From Microbacterium barkeri (GTDB lineage: Bacteria > Actinomycetota > Actinomycetes > Actinomycetales > Microbacteriaceae), in contig NZ_BSEJ01000007.1 of the NCBI RefSeq assembly GCF_027921765.1, positions 1 through 64,000 of the forward strand: a DNA stretch of 64,000 bases, read 5' to 3'. Shown piece by piece: positions 16,976 through 26,228 of this stretch (position 1 is its first letter; each line of letters starts with the position of its first letter). The position numbers were made by a program, and so were the translations under genes. Under the pieces are notes generated by a model. That model was not told the DNA's origin, did not search any database, and worked only from the letters and a program-made list of their open reading frames with translations.

Positions 16976-16981
16976 AACCTA
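16976..16981 (-). promoter_or_regulatory. Leaderless -10 box of the 2-hydroxyacid dehydrogenase gene
   Basis: TAGGTT on the minus strand, six bases (CGGAGC) before the ATG at 16969. Confidence 0.55.
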
Positions 16982-17010
16982 GCGGCGCGCGTAGAGTGAG
17001 CGGCGCATGA

Positions 17011-17409
17011 TCACGCGGCTCTCGGCGCAGCCCGTGCCCGCAATGGAAAGAAGAGGCTGAGAACGGATACGACGAGGGCAGGAACGAAGAACATTCCGAG
17101 CGTCGTGATCCCGATCCCAACCCAGAGAGCCAGCAAGAGGGGCGCGACGACGGACGAGACAGCCCAGGCGCGACCGCGGAACAGCAGCGGAAGGCATGCG
17201 ACCAGGACAGGCACGAGGACGATCAGGAGAGACACCGCTCCCATCGCCTCGAGGAGAGTGCGCGTCTCGGTCCCCTGCCTCCCTGCAGAGTCCGCGGACA
17301 CGGTGACGAAACCGGGCACGAGTGCGGCCGTGAGTGCGCCTCCCGCTGCGAGAGCCGCGGAGGCGAGCTGCAGAATACGCCGTCCGTTGACGAGGTAACC
17401 GGCACCCAT
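17011..17409 (-). CDS. Small membrane protein, unknown function
   Basis: 132 aa. The start ATG at 17409 was chosen for its GAAGGAGG ribosome site seven bases upstream. Four hydrophobic segments are visible (about 13-32, 52-75, 83-97 and 98-120), with a basic C-terminus (LRARAAPRAA). No family is recognised. The GC content is slightly lower than that of the flanking respiratory genes. It lies between the dehydrogenase and ctaF, separated from ctaF by a terminator, so it is probably expressed on its own. Confidence 0.65.
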   Translation of the reverse strand: MGAGYLVNGRRILQLASAALAAGGALTAALVPGFVTVSADSAGRQGTETRTLLEAMGAVSLLIVLVPVLVACLPLLFRGRAWAVSSVVAPLLLALWVGIGITTLGMFFVPALVVSVLSLFFPLRARAAPRAA

Positions 17410-17467
17410 GTCGCCCTCCTTCTTCAGGTTCCTCTCGGGGAACGACGAAGACAAGAGCATGAACGGA

Positions 17468-17504
17468 AGAGGCCCCGACCCGGACGAACCGGATCGGGGC
17501 CTCT
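17468..17504 (-). terminator. Terminator of the ctaCDF operon
   Basis: Inverted repeat AGAGGCCCCGA / TCGGGGCCTCT around a small imperfect inner stem, starting 17 bases beyond the ctaF stop. Confidence 0.75.
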
Positions 17505-17520
17505 GCGGCGCGTGCGCTGC

Positions 17521-17943
17521 TCAGCGCGCGAAGTTGCCGCGGTAGTACTCGTAGACCCACCCGAAGAGGGCGACGATCAGCAGGCCGGCCGCGACGGGGA
17601 TCAGGAAGTGCGCGGTCGCGAGCGAGACGGCGCCCACCGCCACGGCGCTGCCGAGCACGAGGGGCCACCACGACCACGGGCTGAACTCGCCCTGCTCGGT
17701 CTCGCCATCGTCGATGTCGGCGTCGAGTCGATCCTCGGGAAGCTCCACACCGTGCTGGCCCTTGTGGACCAGCTGGACGTAGAAGGCGATCAGAGCGGCC
17801 ATGAAGGCCGTGAAGAGGAGCGCCACGGCGCCCACCCACTCGATGTGGCCGCCGTAGTAGGCAAGCCCCCACCCGACGTAGATGACCGCGCAGAGCAGGA
17901 AGAACCCGCTGAGCAGCCACCAGATGACGACGTTGGAGCGCAT
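17521..17943 (-). CDS. ctaF: Cytochrome c oxidase subunit IV (actinobacterial)
   Basis: 140 aa membrane subunit specific to the actinobacterial aa3 oxidase. There are two N-terminal helices (about 5-30 and 35-57), a polar loop rich in Asp/Glu, and two C-terminal helices around SWWPLVLGSAVAVGAV and LIPVAAGLLIVALFGWVY. The ATG shares one base with the TAA of ctaD (TAATG), showing tight coupling. It is the last gene of the minus-strand ctaC-ctaD-ctaF operon. Confidence 0.93.
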   Translation of the reverse strand: MRSNVVIWWLLSGFFLLCAVIYVGWGLAYYGGHIEWVGAVALLFTAFMAALIAFYVQLVHKGQHGVELPEDRLDADIDDGETEQGEFSPWSWWPLVLGSAVAVGAVSLATAHFLIPVAAGLLIVALFGWVYEYYRGNFAR

Positions 17944-19685
17944 TACTTCACCTTCCCATCGGCGAGGTCCACCGCGGGCGCGTCAGGCGCGTCCTTGGCC
18001 GGTCCGACACCCACGGGCACGCCGGCCTCGGGGTGGTTGAGGTCGAACGCCGGGCGCTCGCTGCGGATGCGCGGGATCGACGTGAAGTTGTGGCGCGGCG
18101 GCGGGCACGAGGTGGCCCACTCGAGCGAGGCGCCGTAGCCCCACGGGTCGTTGACCGTGATGCGCGGAGCGGTGCGCGCCGTGATCCACACGTTGAGGAG
18201 GAACGGCAGCATCGAGGCGCCGAGGATGACCGCGCCCACCGTGGAGAGCTGGTTGCCCCAGGTCCATCCGTCGGCCTCCGAGTAGTCCGCGTAGCGGCGG
18301 ACCATGCCGTCGACGCCCAGCCAGTGCTGGATGAGGAACGTCATGTGGAAGCCGATGAACAGCATCCAGAAGTGCACATAGCCGAGGCGCTCGTTGAGCA
18401 TCCGCCCCGTCCACTTCGGCCACCAGAAGTAGAAGCCGGCGAACATCGCGAACACGACCGTGCCGAACACGACGTAGTGGAAGTGCGCCACGACGAAGTA
18501 CGAGTCGCTCAGGTGGAAGTCGAGCGGCGGCGACGAGAGGATGACGCCGGTCAGGCCGCCGAAGACGAACGACACGAGGAAGCCGAGGGCGAAGACCATG
18601 GGCGTCTCGAACGTCACCGAGCCGCGCCAGAGCGTGCCGATCCAGTTGAAGATCTTCACGCCGGTCGGGACGGCGATGAGCATCGTCATGAGGGCGAAGA
18701 ACGGCAGCAGGACGGCGCCCGTGACGTACATGTGGTGCGCCCACACCGAGACGGACAGCGCGGCGATCGCGATCGTCGCGTAGACGAGCGTCTTGTAGCC
18801 GAAGATCGGCTTGCGGCTGAAGACCGGGAAGATCTCCGACACGATGCCGAAGAACGGCAGAGCGATGATGTACACCTCGGGGTGACCGAAGAACCAGAAC
18901 AGGTGCTGCCAGAGGAGCACGCCGCCGTTCGCCGGGTCGTAGATGTGCGAGCCGAAGATGCGGTCGGAGGCGGCGGCGAACATGGCGGCCGCGAGCACGG
19001 GGAACGCGATCAGGATGAGCAGGCTCGTGATGAGCGTGTTCCACGTGAAGATCGGCATGCGCCACATCGTCATGCCGGGTGCGCGCATCGTGATGATCGT
19101 CGTGATGAAGTTCACACCGCCGAAGATCGTGCCGAAGCCCGAGATGCCGAGGCCGAGCATCCAGAGGTTGCCGCCGATGCCGGGCGTGAACGACGCGTTG
19201 GCGAGCGGCTGGTAGGCGAACCATCCGAACGAGGCCGCACCCTGCGGCGTGAGGAAGCCCGCGACCGCGATGAGCGATCCGAACGTGAACAGCCAGAAGG
19301 CGAAGGCGTTCAGACGCGGGAACGCGACGTCAGGCGCACCGATCTGCAGGGGCAGGAGCGCGTTCGCGAAGCCCGCGAAGAGCGGCGTCGCGAACATGAG
19401 CAGCATCACGGTGCCGTGCATCGTGAAGAGCTGGTTGTACTGCTCCTTCGTCGGGATGATCTGCATGCCCGGCGCGAAGAGCTCCGCGCGGATGACGAGG
19501 GCCATGACGCCGCCGAGCGCGAAGAACAGCAGCGACACGATCAGGTACATGTACCCGATGGTCTTGTGGTCGGTGGAGGTGATCCACTTGACCACGATGT
19601 TGCCCTTCTGCTCCACGCGCGAGCCGCTCAGGAGAGCGGCCTGGCGGGGAGGCAGCGTGGTCGGGCGCTCCGTGACGGTCGCCAT
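17943..19685 (-). CDS. ctaD: Cytochrome c oxidase subunit I
   Basis: 580 aa catalytic subunit of the aa3 oxidase, with twelve or so membrane helices. Signature segments include the catalytic loop [14 protein letters not shown], which holds a CuB His and the cross-linked Tyr, then WAHHMYVTG with the other CuB His residues, and [11 protein letters not shown] with the heme ligands. The ATG lies 2 bases after the ctaC stop, with GGAAGAGGAG inside the end of ctaC as its ribosome site. It reduces oxygen to water and pumps protons within the supercomplex. Confidence 0.97.
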   Translation of the reverse strand: MATVTERPTTLPPRQAALLSGSRVEQKGNIVVKWITSTDHKTIGYMYLIVSLLFFALGGVMALVIRAELFAPGMQIIPTKEQYNQLFTMHGTVMLLMFATPLFAGFANALLPLQIGAPDVAFPRLNAFAFWLFTFGSLIAVAGFLTPQGAASFGWFAYQPLANASFTPGIGGNLWMLGLGISGFGTIFGGVNFITTIITMRAPGMTMWRMPIFTWNTLITSLLILIAFPVLAAAMFAAASDRIFGSHIYDPANGGVLLWQHLFWFFGHPEVYIIALPFFGIVSEIFPVFSRKPIFGYKTLVYATIAIAALSVSVWAHHMYVTGAVLLPFFALMTMLIAVPTGVKIFNWIGTLWRGSVTFETPMVFALGFLVSFVFGGLTGVILSSPPLDFHLSDSYFVVAHFHYVVFGTVVFAMFAGFYFWWPKWTGRMLNERLGYVHFWMLFIGFHMTFLIQHWLGVDGMVRRYADYSEADGWTWGNQLSTVGAVILGASMLPFLLNVWITARTAPRITVNDPWGYGASLEWATSCPPPRHNFTSIPRIRSERPAFDLNHPEAGVPVGVGPAKDAPDAPAVDLADGKVK

Positions 19686-19687
19686 GA

Positions 19688-20587
19688 TCAGTGCTCCTCT
19701 TCCGTGGTGCTGGCAGCCCCGGTGCCGGGGTTGTTGGCGAGACGGTCGTAGGCGTCGGTGATGTCGCCCGTCTGGCCCTTGGCCTCGAGCTCGTCGAGGT
19801 ACGCCTCGTACTCGGCCTCGCTGACGACCTTCACGTTGAAGAGCATCATCGAGTGGTACTCGCCGCAGAGCTCGGCGCACTTGCCCTGGTACTCGCCCTC
19901 GCGGGTCGGGATGAACGACCACGAGTTCTCGTGTCCCTGGTACATGTCCTTCTTGTAGAGGAAGTCGATGATCCAGAACGAGTGGATGACGTCGCGCGAC
20001 TGCAGGTCGATCGTGACGCGCTTGTCGACCGGGAGCACGAGCGTGGGCAGCTCGTCCTGGTCGATGTCGCCGTTGGCCTCGGGCTGCGCCTGGACGCCCA
20101 TCGTCCAGACGGTGTCCGAGCCGTCCTCGGCCTCGCCGTTGTACTGGAAGTCCCAGGCCCACTGCTTGGCGATCGCCGTGATCGTCACGTCGGGGTCCTC
20201 GTGCGGCGTCTCGATGATCGCCTGGTCGCGCGCCGTGAAGGCGAAGAGGCCGAGCACGAGGATGAGCGGCACCGAGGTGAAGAAGATCTCGATGGGCATG
20301 TTGTAGCGGAGCTGCACGGGCAGCCCCGTCTGGCCCTTGCGGCGGCGGTACACGACCATCGCCCAGAGCATGAGGCCCCAGGTGATGATGCCGACGACGA
20401 GCGCCGCGACCCACGAGCCCACCCAGAGCGACGCGATGATGGGCGCCTGGTCGGTGGTGGGGGTCCCGGACTCATCGAACCCGGGGAGGTATCCGTGCAG
20501 TTCCGTGGGCGTGCACCCTGCGAGAGCGACGGCTGCCGCAGCGATCGCGGGGATCGCAGCCCAGCGGAGATGGCGTTTCGACGGCAC
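19688..20587 (-). CDS. ctaC: Cytochrome c oxidase subunit II (lipoprotein)
   Basis: 299 aa. GTG 20587 is chosen: it has AGGTGA upstream and gives a signal peptide ending in the lipobox LAGC (Cys25), usual for actinobacterial CtaC. Two membrane helices follow (about 52-80 and 101-119). The CuA centre is visible: His202, then Cys237, Glu239, Cys241, His245 and Met248 in [12 protein letters not shown]. It receives electrons from QcrC. It heads the ctaCDF operon. Confidence 0.96.
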   Translation of the reverse strand: MPSKRHLRWAAIPAIAAAAVALAGCTPTELHGYLPGFDESGTPTTDQAPIIASLWVGSWVAALVVGIITWGLMLWAMVVYRRRKGQTGLPVQLRYNMPIEIFFTSVPLILVLGLFAFTARDQAIIETPHEDPDVTITAIAKQWAWDFQYNGEAEDGSDTVWTMGVQAQPEANGDIDQDELPTLVLPVDKRVTIDLQSRDVIHSFWIIDFLYKKDMYQGHENSWSFIPTREGEYQGKCAELCGEYHSMMLFNVKVVSEAEYEAYLDELEAKGQTGDITDAYDRLANNPGTGAASTTEEEH

Positions 20588-20622
20588 GAATTCACCTTTC
20601 GAACGTGGATAGGGCGTCTTCA

Positions 20623-20628
20623 AGTCTA
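20623..20628 (-). promoter_or_regulatory. Candidate -10 box of ctaC
   Basis: TAGACT on the minus strand about 36 bases before the GTG of ctaC. The leader between them carries a ribosome site, unlike the leaderless genes. Confidence 0.4.
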
Positions 20629-20701
20629 GGGCAACCGCACATGCGATTCTGGCCAACCTTCCAGCGCGTGCCCCGGTTCGCAGGGCCCGTCTGGGCACAC
20701 G

Positions 20702-20732
20702 AAAGCCCCGCTCCGGCGTGGCGCGGGGCTTT
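20702..20732. terminator. Terminator after erpA
   Basis: AGCCCCGC and GCGGGGCT pair around a 10-base loop, with AAA on one side and TTTT on the other, so it can act in both directions. It lies 14 bases beyond the erpA stop. Confidence 0.75.
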
Positions 20733-20745
20733 TCGCGGGGCGGGG

Positions 20746-21111
20746 TCAGTGGAAGCTGTCGCCGCAGGCGCAGGAACCCGATGCGTTCGGGTTGTCGATC
20801 GTGAAGCCCTGCTCCGAGATCGTGTCCTTGAAGTCGATCTGAGCGCCGTCGAGGTACGGGATGCTCATGTTGTCGACGATGACCTCGACGCCGTCGAAGT
20901 CGACGGTCTCGTCGCCCTCGAGGTAGCGCTCGTCGAAGTACAGCTGGTAGATGAGGCCCGAGCAGCCGCCGGGCTGCACGGCGACGCGCAGGCGCAGGTC
21001 GTCGCGACCCTCCTGCTCGAGCAGGCTCTTGACCTTCGCGGCTGCGGCGTCGGTGAGGCTCACGCCGTGAGCGCGCGTCGCGGCATCGGCCGCAAGTGTC
21101 GTGTCTGTCAT
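20746..21111 (-). CDS. erpA: Iron-sulfur cluster insertion protein (HesB/IscA family)
   Basis: 121 aa A-type carrier that delivers Fe-S clusters to apo-proteins. The three conserved Cys are Cys50 (QPGGCSGL) and Cys114/Cys116 near the C-terminus (SGSCACGDSFH). The ATG has GAAGGAGCG upstream. It is expressed alone, with its own terminator. Its position beside the respiratory cluster fits a need for Fe-S assembly (Rieske protein), and this neighbourhood is common in actinobacteria. Confidence 0.94.
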   Translation of the reverse strand: MTDTTLAADAATRAHGVSLTDAAAAKVKSLLEQEGRDDLRLRVAVQPGGCSGLIYQLYFDERYLEGDETVDFDGVEVIVDNMSIPYLDGAQIDFKDTISEQGFTIDNPNASGSCACGDSFH

Positions 21112-21196
21112 GACGCTCCTTCGGGGACGGCCGCGCAGGCGGCGGGGTCGATCCATGGTACCGCCGCCCGCCGGGTGCGGGCTCAGCGCGACGCGA

Positions 21197-22591
21197 TCAG
21201 ACGGTGCGCGCGTTCGCGCGTGCGAGCAGGAGGGTCTCGGCGAGCACGGCGTGGCGGAACGTGTCGAGATGGAGCGACTCGTTCGGGCTGTGCGCGCGCG
21301 AGTGAGGGTCTTCCACGCCGGTCACGAGGATCTGCGCGCCGGGGTACCGCTCGACGAGGTCGGCGATGAACGGGATGGACCCGCCCACCCCCAGGTCGAC
21401 CGGATCCTTGCCGTAGCCGTCGCGCATCGCCCCGCGCGCGGTCTCCACGGCCCATCCGCTCGTGTCGACGAGGAAGCCGTTCCCGAGGTCGATCTCGCTG
21501 AAGGCCAGCTCGGCGCCGAAGGGCGCGTGGGCGCGGAGATGCCTCTCGATCGCGTCGTACGCGTCCTGCGCGCTCTGCCCCGGTGCCACGCGGGCGCTCA
21601 CGACGACCGTGACCTCGGGCGACAGGGTGTTCGACGCGGCCGCGACGCGCGTGAAGTCGATGCCGGTCACGGTGATCGACGGCTTGTTCCAGATCCGCGA
21701 GAGGATGCTGCCGTTCCCGATGGGCTGGACGCCCGGCAGGAGCCCGGTCTCGCTGCGCAGCGTGTCCTCGTCGTAGGCGGGCGTCTCCGCCTCGCGTGCG
21801 GCGAGCCCGTCGACGGCGACGGAGCCGTCGTCGTTCCACAGCGTGGAGAGGAGGCGGATGGTCGCCATCATCGCGTCGGGCACGGCCCCTCCGAACATCC
21901 CGGAGTGCGACGCGTGGTCGAGGGTGCGGACGGTGAGGTGGAACTTCGCATTCCCGCGGAGGGATACGGTCACGGCCGGGGTCTCCGCGTCCCAGTTGCC
22001 CGAGTCGGCGACGACGATGACGTCCGAGCGCATCTCCTCGGCGTGATCGGCGAGGAACGACGTGAACGACCGCGAGCCGTACTCCTCCTCGCCCTCGACG
22101 AAGAGGACGATGCCGAGGTCGAGATCATCGCCGTACGTCTCGCGCAGGGCGCGCAGGGCGGCGATGTGCGCCATGACGCCGGCCTTGTCGTCCGCCGCAC
22201 CGCGCCCGTAGAGGCGCCCGTCGCGCACCGTCGGCTCGAACGGCGGCGTCTCCCAGAGCGCCTCATCGCCCGGGGGCTGCACGTCGTGGTGGGCGTAGAG
22301 CATGACCGTCGGGCGGCCGTTGCGCGCCGCCCGCGTCGCGAGCACGGCCGGCTGCCCCTGCTCCCCCGTCTCCGGGATCGCCGCGGTGCGGACGCGGACC
22401 TCGTCGAAGACGCCGGTGTCCTCCGCGAGCTGCGCGATCGCCTGCGCACTGCGCTGCAGCTGCTCCTGGTCGAAAGCCGGCCATGCGATCCCGGGAATGC
22501 GCACGAGGCGCCCGAGATCGGCGAGCGCCGAGGGGATGCCGCCCTCCGCGGCGTCGATGAGCTGGGGTTCCGCAGGGAGCTGGGAGTTCAT
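21197..22591 (-). CDS. M20 family dipeptidase
   Basis: 464 aa cytoplasmic zinc metallopeptidase. Metal and catalytic motifs are YAHHDVQ (99-105) with the first His/Asp, GRGAADDKAG (129-138) with the bridging Asp, and EGEEEYGS with the general-base and ligand Glu residues. HASHSGMFGG marks the dimerisation domain. The family cuts dipeptides or acylated amino acids; the exact substrate cannot be fixed. TAAGAT lies 7 bases before the ATG with no ribosome site, so it is close to leaderless. It is divergent from the DUF3043 gene. Confidence 0.92.
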   Translation of the reverse strand: MNSQLPAEPQLIDAAEGGIPSALADLGRLVRIPGIAWPAFDQEQLQRSAQAIAQLAEDTGVFDEVRVRTAAIPETGEQGQPAVLATRAARNGRPTVMLYAHHDVQPPGDEALWETPPFEPTVRDGRLYGRGAADDKAGVMAHIAALRALRETYGDDLDLGIVLFVEGEEEYGSRSFTSFLADHAEEMRSDVIVVADSGNWDAETPAVTVSLRGNAKFHLTVRTLDHASHSGMFGGAVPDAMMATIRLLSTLWNDDGSVAVDGLAAREAETPAYDEDTLRSETGLLPGVQPIGNGSILSRIWNKPSITVTGIDFTRVAAASNTLSPEVTVVVSARVAPGQSAQDAYDAIERHLRAHAPFGAELAFSEIDLGNGFLVDTSGWAVETARGAMRDGYGKDPVDLGVGGSIPFIADLVERYPGAQILVTGVEDPHSRAHSPNESLHLDTFRHAVLAETLLLARANARTV

Positions 22592-22598
22592 GCCGGTA

Positions 22599-22604
22599 AT
22601 CTTA
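22599..22604 (-). promoter_or_regulatory. -10 box of the M20 dipeptidase gene
   Basis: TAAGAT on the minus strand, seven bases before the ATG at 22591. The 49-base divergent gap also holds TAATCT on the plus strand (22597-22602), so the two genes may have overlapping, opposed promoters. Confidence 0.45.
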
Positions 22605-22639
22605 GGTACATCCCGCGACGAGACTTCCGAGGTTCCCTC

Positions 22640-23209
22640 ATGGCCAAGACACCACCCGCCGAGAACGACGCGTCCGAGGCGACGCCCCCCGTCGGGAAGG
22701 GGCGCCCCACCCCGACCCGCGCCGAACGCGAGGCGGCTCGCCGTCGACCCCTCGTGCCCGACACCAAGGAGGCCCGCCAGGCCGCGAAGGCCGAGCTGCG
22801 CGCGCGCCAGGAGCGTGCCCGCATCGGCATGGCGAACGGCGAGGAGAAGTACCTCCCCCTGCGCGACAAGGGCCCGCAGAAGCGGTTCGCCCGTGACTGG
22901 ACCGACGCAGGCTGGCACCTCGGCGAGTTCCTCATGCCGATGATGGTGCTCGTCATCGTCGCCACGTTCATCCCGTCGCCGGCGACCCAGTACTGGTCGT
23001 TCATCGTGCTCTGGGTCTTCATCCTCTTCGCCGTGGGCGACATGATCATCCTGTCGCGACGCGTGAAGACGAAGGCGGCGGAGAAGTTCGGCGGCAAGGA
23101 CAAGCTCGAGAAGGGCCTCGGCTGGTACGCCGCGATGCGCTCGGTGCAGATGCGCTTCATGCGCCTCCCCAAGGCGCAGGTCAAGCGCGGCCAGTACCCC
23201 GCGGTCTGA
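22640..23209 (+). CDS. DUF3043 domain membrane protein
   Basis: 189 aa. The N-terminal hundred residues are charged and probably disordered (PTPTRAEREAARR, KEARQAAKAELRARQERAR). Two membrane helices follow around 100-143 (FLMPMMVLVIVATFI and FIVLWVFILFAVGDMIIL), then a basic C-terminal tail. This is the layout of the DUF3043 family, found beside pyrD/nrdR-type genes in actinobacteria and without a known role. GAGG lies upstream of the ATG. Confidence 0.85.
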   Translation: MAKTPPAENDASEATPPVGKGRPTPTRAEREAARRRPLVPDTKEARQAAKAELRARQERARIGMANGEEKYLPLRDKGPQKRFARDWTDAGWHLGEFLMPMMVLVIVATFIPSPATQYWSFIVLWVFILFAVGDMIILSRRVKTKAAEKFGGKDKLEKGLGWYAAMRSVQMRFMRLPKAQVKRGQYPAV

Positions 23210-23212
23210 CGC

Positions 23213-23255
23213 ATCGCAGAAGCCCCGGAGCCATCGGCTCCGGGGCTTCTGCGAT
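23213..23255. terminator. Bidirectional hairpin between the DUF3043 gene and pyrD
   Basis: Perfect 20-base arms (23213-23232 and 23236-23255) around ATC, starting 4 bases after the DUF3043 stop. There is no T-run. Confidence 0.8.
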
Positions 23256-23278
23256 TCCGGGCGCGGAGCGCCGGGAGC

Positions 23279-24313
23279 TCAGCGACCGGGGGCGCGAAGA
23301 GCCGCGAGGTCGCGGTTGATCCTGCGGGCCCAGAGCGGGCCCTCGTAGATGAACGCGCTGTACCCCTGCACGAGCGTCGCGCCCAGGTCGAGGCGCTCCT
23401 GCACCTCTTCGGCCGTCTCGACGCCGCCGACCGAGATGACACAGAAGCCGGGATCGGTCGCGACCGACCGGACGATCCGCAGCACCTCGAGCGAGCGCGC
23501 CTTGAGCGGAGCGCCGGAGAGGCCGCCCTCGCCCGCCGCGATGATCGTCGCGGGGTCGGCGGTGAGGCCCTCGCGCGAGATCGTCGTGTTCGTGGCGATG
23601 AGGCCCGCGAGCCCGAGCTCGAGGGCAAGACGCGTCACACCCTCGACCTCGTCGTCGGGCAGGTCGGGCGCGATCTTGACGAGCAGGGGCGTCTCCCCCG
23701 CCGCGTCCTTGACCGCGGCGAGGAGGGGGCGCAGCGTCTCGACGGCCTGCAGCCCGCGCAGGCCCGGTGTGTTGGGCGATGACACGTTCACGGCCAGGTA
23801 GTCGGCGAGCGGGCTGAGCATGCGGGCGCTCGCAACGTAGTCGGCCGTGGCGTCCTCGACGGCGACCACCCGGCTCTTGCCGATGTTCACCCCGACGACG
23901 GCGCCTCCGCGACGCAGTCGGGCGAGTCGCCGCGCGGCCGCCTCCGCGCCCGCGTTGTTGAAGCCCATCCGGTTGATGAGCGCCCGGTCGGCCACGAGAC
24001 GGAACAGGCGCGGACGGGGGTTGCCCGGCTGCGGGATCGCGGTGAGGGTGCCGACCTCGACATGGCCGAACCCGAGGGCGTCCAGACCACGCACGGCCAC
24101 GGCGTTCTTGTCGAATCCCGCGGCGACGCCGAACGGCGTCGGGAACTCGTGCCCGAGCGCCTTCACGCGCAGCTCCGGAGCCGGGCGCGTGAGAGCGCGC
24201 GCCACCCAGGAGAGCGGGCGGATGCCCATGGCCCGGATCACGGGCATGGCGAGGTGGTGCGCGACCTCGGGGTCGAAGCGCGAGAGGACGTGCGTGAAGA
24301 TGAGGGGATACAT
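23279..24313 (-). CDS. pyrD: Quinone-dependent dihydroorotate dehydrogenase
   Basis: 344 aa class 2 enzyme that oxidises dihydroorotate to orotate in pyrimidine synthesis, passing electrons to the membrane quinone. The N-terminal helical extension (ILTHVLSRFDPEVAHHLAM-like) is the membrane-docking part found only in class 2. GVAAGFDKNA and NVSSPNTPGLR (catalytic Ser region) are visible, as is the FMN-binding SVGGVETAEEV. TACCCT lies 7 bases before the ATG; GGCGGGG between them is too close to serve as a normal ribosome site. Confidence 0.95.
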   Translation of the reverse strand: MYPLIFTHVLSRFDPEVAHHLAMPVIRAMGIRPLSWVARALTRPAPELRVKALGHEFPTPFGVAAGFDKNAVAVRGLDALGFGHVEVGTLTAIPQPGNPRPRLFRLVADRALINRMGFNNAGAEAAARRLARLRRGGAVVGVNIGKSRVVAVEDATADYVASARMLSPLADYLAVNVSSPNTPGLRGLQAVETLRPLLAAVKDAAGETPLLVKIAPDLPDDEVEGVTRLALELGLAGLIATNTTISREGLTADPATIIAAGEGGLSGAPLKARSLEVLRIVRSVATDPGFCVISVGGVETAEEVQERLDLGATLVQGYSAFIYEGPLWARRINRDLAALRAPGR

Positions 24314-24339
24314 CCCCGCCAGGGTATCGGGTGCCGCCG

Positions 24340-24822
24340 TCAGTTCGCCGACGGAGCCTCTGCGCTGCGGCGCCGCGCGTGGTCCGCGCGCAGGTCGGCG
24401 ATCGACGCCTCGAAGTCCTCGAGCGAGTCGAACGCCTGGTACACGCTCGCGAACCGCAGATACGCGACCTCGTCGAGCTCGCGGAGCGGGCCGAGGATGG
24501 CCAGGCCGATGTCGTTCGCGTCGATCTGGCTCAGCCCGGTCTGCCGCAGCGACTCCTCCACACGCTGCGCGAGGATCGCGAGGTCGGCGTCCGTGACCGG
24601 GCGCCCCTGGCAGGCCTTGCGCACACCGGCGACGACCTTCTCCCGGCTGAACGGCTCAGCGGCGCCCGACCGCTTGATGACGTTGAGGCTCGCGGTCTCG
24701 ATGGTCGAGAAGCGGCCCCCGCACTGCGGGCACTGCCGTCGACGCCGGATCGAGAGGCCGTCGTCGCTCGTGCGCGAGTCGATGACGCGGGAGTCGCCGT
24801 GGCGGCAGAACGGGCAGTGCAT
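24340..24822 (-). CDS. nrdR: Transcriptional repressor NrdR
   Basis: 160 aa repressor of ribonucleotide reductase genes. The zinc ribbon is formed by Cys3/Cys6 and Cys31/Cys34 (CPFC and CPQC) and is followed by an ATP-cone domain that senses ATP/dATP. Length is typical. It starts 11 bases after the hisD stop. TAGGCT, which includes the hisD stop codon, lies 8 bases before the ATG, so it may have its own promoter. Confidence 0.96.
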   Translation of the reverse strand: MHCPFCRHGDSRVIDSRTSDDGLSIRRRRQCPQCGGRFSTIETASLNVIKRSGAAEPFSREKVVAGVRKACQGRPVTDADLAILAQRVEESLRQTGLSQIDANDIGLAILGPLRELDEVAYLRFASVYQAFDSLEDFEASIADLRADHARRRSAEAPSAN

Positions 24823-24833
24823 AGCGCGTCAGC

Positions 24834-26147
24834 CTACTCGGCGGTTCCTGCGAATCGGGCCGTGATCGCCTCGCCGTGCGCCGGGAGCGCTTCGGCGTTC
24901 GCGAGCGCGACGATCGCGTCGGCGACCTCGGCGAGGCCATCCCGGTCGTACTCGATGACCTGCTGCGGTCGCAAGAACGTGTGCGCGCCGAGTCCTGCGG
25001 CGTAGCGCGCCTGCCCGCCCGTCGGCAGCACGTGGTTCGACCCCGCGAGGTAGTCGCCGAGGCTCACCGGAGCGAAGCCGCCGACGAAGACGGCGCCCGC
25101 ACTCGTGTACCGCGCCGCCGCGCGAGACGCGTCCTCGAGGTGCAGCTCGAGGTGCTCGGGCGCATAGGCATTGCTGAACGCCTCAGCGGTCGCCTCATCG
25201 TCGACGAGGACGATCGCCGACTGCTCCCCCGCGAGGGCGGTCGCAACGCGCTCCGCGTGGCGGGTGAGCGGCGCGATGCGCGCGAGCTCGGTCGCGACCG
25301 CGTCGGCGAGCGCAGCCGACGTCGTGACGAGCACGGCCGAGGCCTGCTCGTCGTGCTCGGCCTGGCTCACCAGGTCGTAGGCGATGAGGCGCGGATCGGC
25401 GGCGTCATCGGCCACGACGAGGATCTCGGTCGCGCCGGCCTCGGCGTCCGTGCCGACGAAGCCAGCGACGGCGCGCTTGGCCGCCGCGACGAAGTTGTTC
25501 CCCGGCCCCGACACGACGTCGACCGGATCGAGGCCGAGCGAGGGCACGCCCGCTGCGAGCGCGCCGATCGCGCCGGCCCCGCCCATGGCGTAGACCTCGT
25601 CGACGCCGAGCAGGCCCGCCACAGCGAGGATCGTCGGGTGCACGCGGCCGCCCTGGTCGGCCTGCGGAGGCGACGCGAGTGCGATGCTCTCGACGCCCGC
25701 AACCTGCGCGGGCACGACGTTCATCACGACGCTCGACGGGTAGACGGCCTTCCCACCCGGGATGTAGACACCGGCACGGGCGACGGGCTGCCAGCGCTGG
25801 ATGATGCGGGCTCCCTGCCCGATGCGCGTCTCACGCCCCTCGGGCACCTGTGCGGCGGATGCCGCGCGCACGCGGTCGATGGCCTGCTCGAGCGCCGACC
25901 GCACCTCGGGCTCGAGCCCCGCCACCGCCTCGGCGATGTGCTCGGCCGGCACGCGGATCTCGTGCCCCGAGACGCGGTCGAACCTCTCGGCCTGCTCCCG
26001 CAGGGACGCCTCGCCACGGGCGCGGACGTCGGCGACGATCTCGACGGCGACCGACGCCGCCGCCTGCAGCGCTTCGGCGGCACGGGGGACGACGGCCAGC
26101 AGCTCGGCGGGGGTGAGCGAGCGGCCGCGGAGGTCGATGGTGCGCAT
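24834..26147 (-). CDS. hisD: Histidinol dehydrogenase
   Basis: 437 aa zinc enzyme for the last two steps of histidine synthesis (histidinol to histidine, NAD-dependent). Family segments visible are GGKAVYPSSVVMNVVPA, VYAMGGAGAIGALA, GPGNNFVAAAK and the His-rich APEHLEL. The ATG at 26147 was preferred over a longer frame because GATAAT lies exactly 6 bases before it, which makes it a probable leaderless start. No other his gene is adjacent; nrdR and pyrD follow in the same direction. Confidence 0.95.
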   Translation of the reverse strand: MRTIDLRGRSLTPAELLAVVPRAAEALQAAASVAVEIVADVRARGEASLREQAERFDRVSGHEIRVPAEHIAEAVAGLEPEVRSALEQAIDRVRAASAAQVPEGRETRIGQGARIIQRWQPVARAGVYIPGGKAVYPSSVVMNVVPAQVAGVESIALASPPQADQGGRVHPTILAVAGLLGVDEVYAMGGAGAIGALAAGVPSLGLDPVDVVSGPGNNFVAAAKRAVAGFVGTDAEAGATEILVVADDAADPRLIAYDLVSQAEHDEQASAVLVTTSAALADAVATELARIAPLTRHAERVATALAGEQSAIVLVDDEATAEAFSNAYAPEHLELHLEDASRAAARYTSAGAVFVGGFAPVSLGDYLAGSNHVLPTGGQARYAAGLGAHTFLRPQQVIEYDRDGLAEVADAIVALANAEALPAHGEAITARFAGTAE

Positions 26148-26153
26148 GCATCG

Positions 26154-26159
26154 ATTATC
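26154..26159 (-). promoter_or_regulatory. Leaderless -10 box of hisD
   Basis: GATAAT on the minus strand, six bases (CGATGC) before the ATG at 26147. Confidence 0.6.
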
Positions 26160-26184
26160 CCGCGGCGGCGACGTGCTCATGACA

Positions 26185-26217
26185 GACGGCCTCCCCTCGC
26201 AGCGAGGAGAGGCCGTC
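26185..26217 (-). terminator. Terminator after the Tyr-Gly-Gln repeat gene
   Basis: Inverted repeat with 16-base arms and one mismatch (GACGGCCTC... / ...GAGGCCGTC), 11 bases beyond the stop of the gene ending at 26229. Confidence 0.7.
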
Positions 26218-26228
26218 GGTGAGGGCGA

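Noticed and set aside
24876-26222. Plus-strand frame opposite hisD
   Set aside because: Antisense shadow of a clear hisD with intact family motifs.
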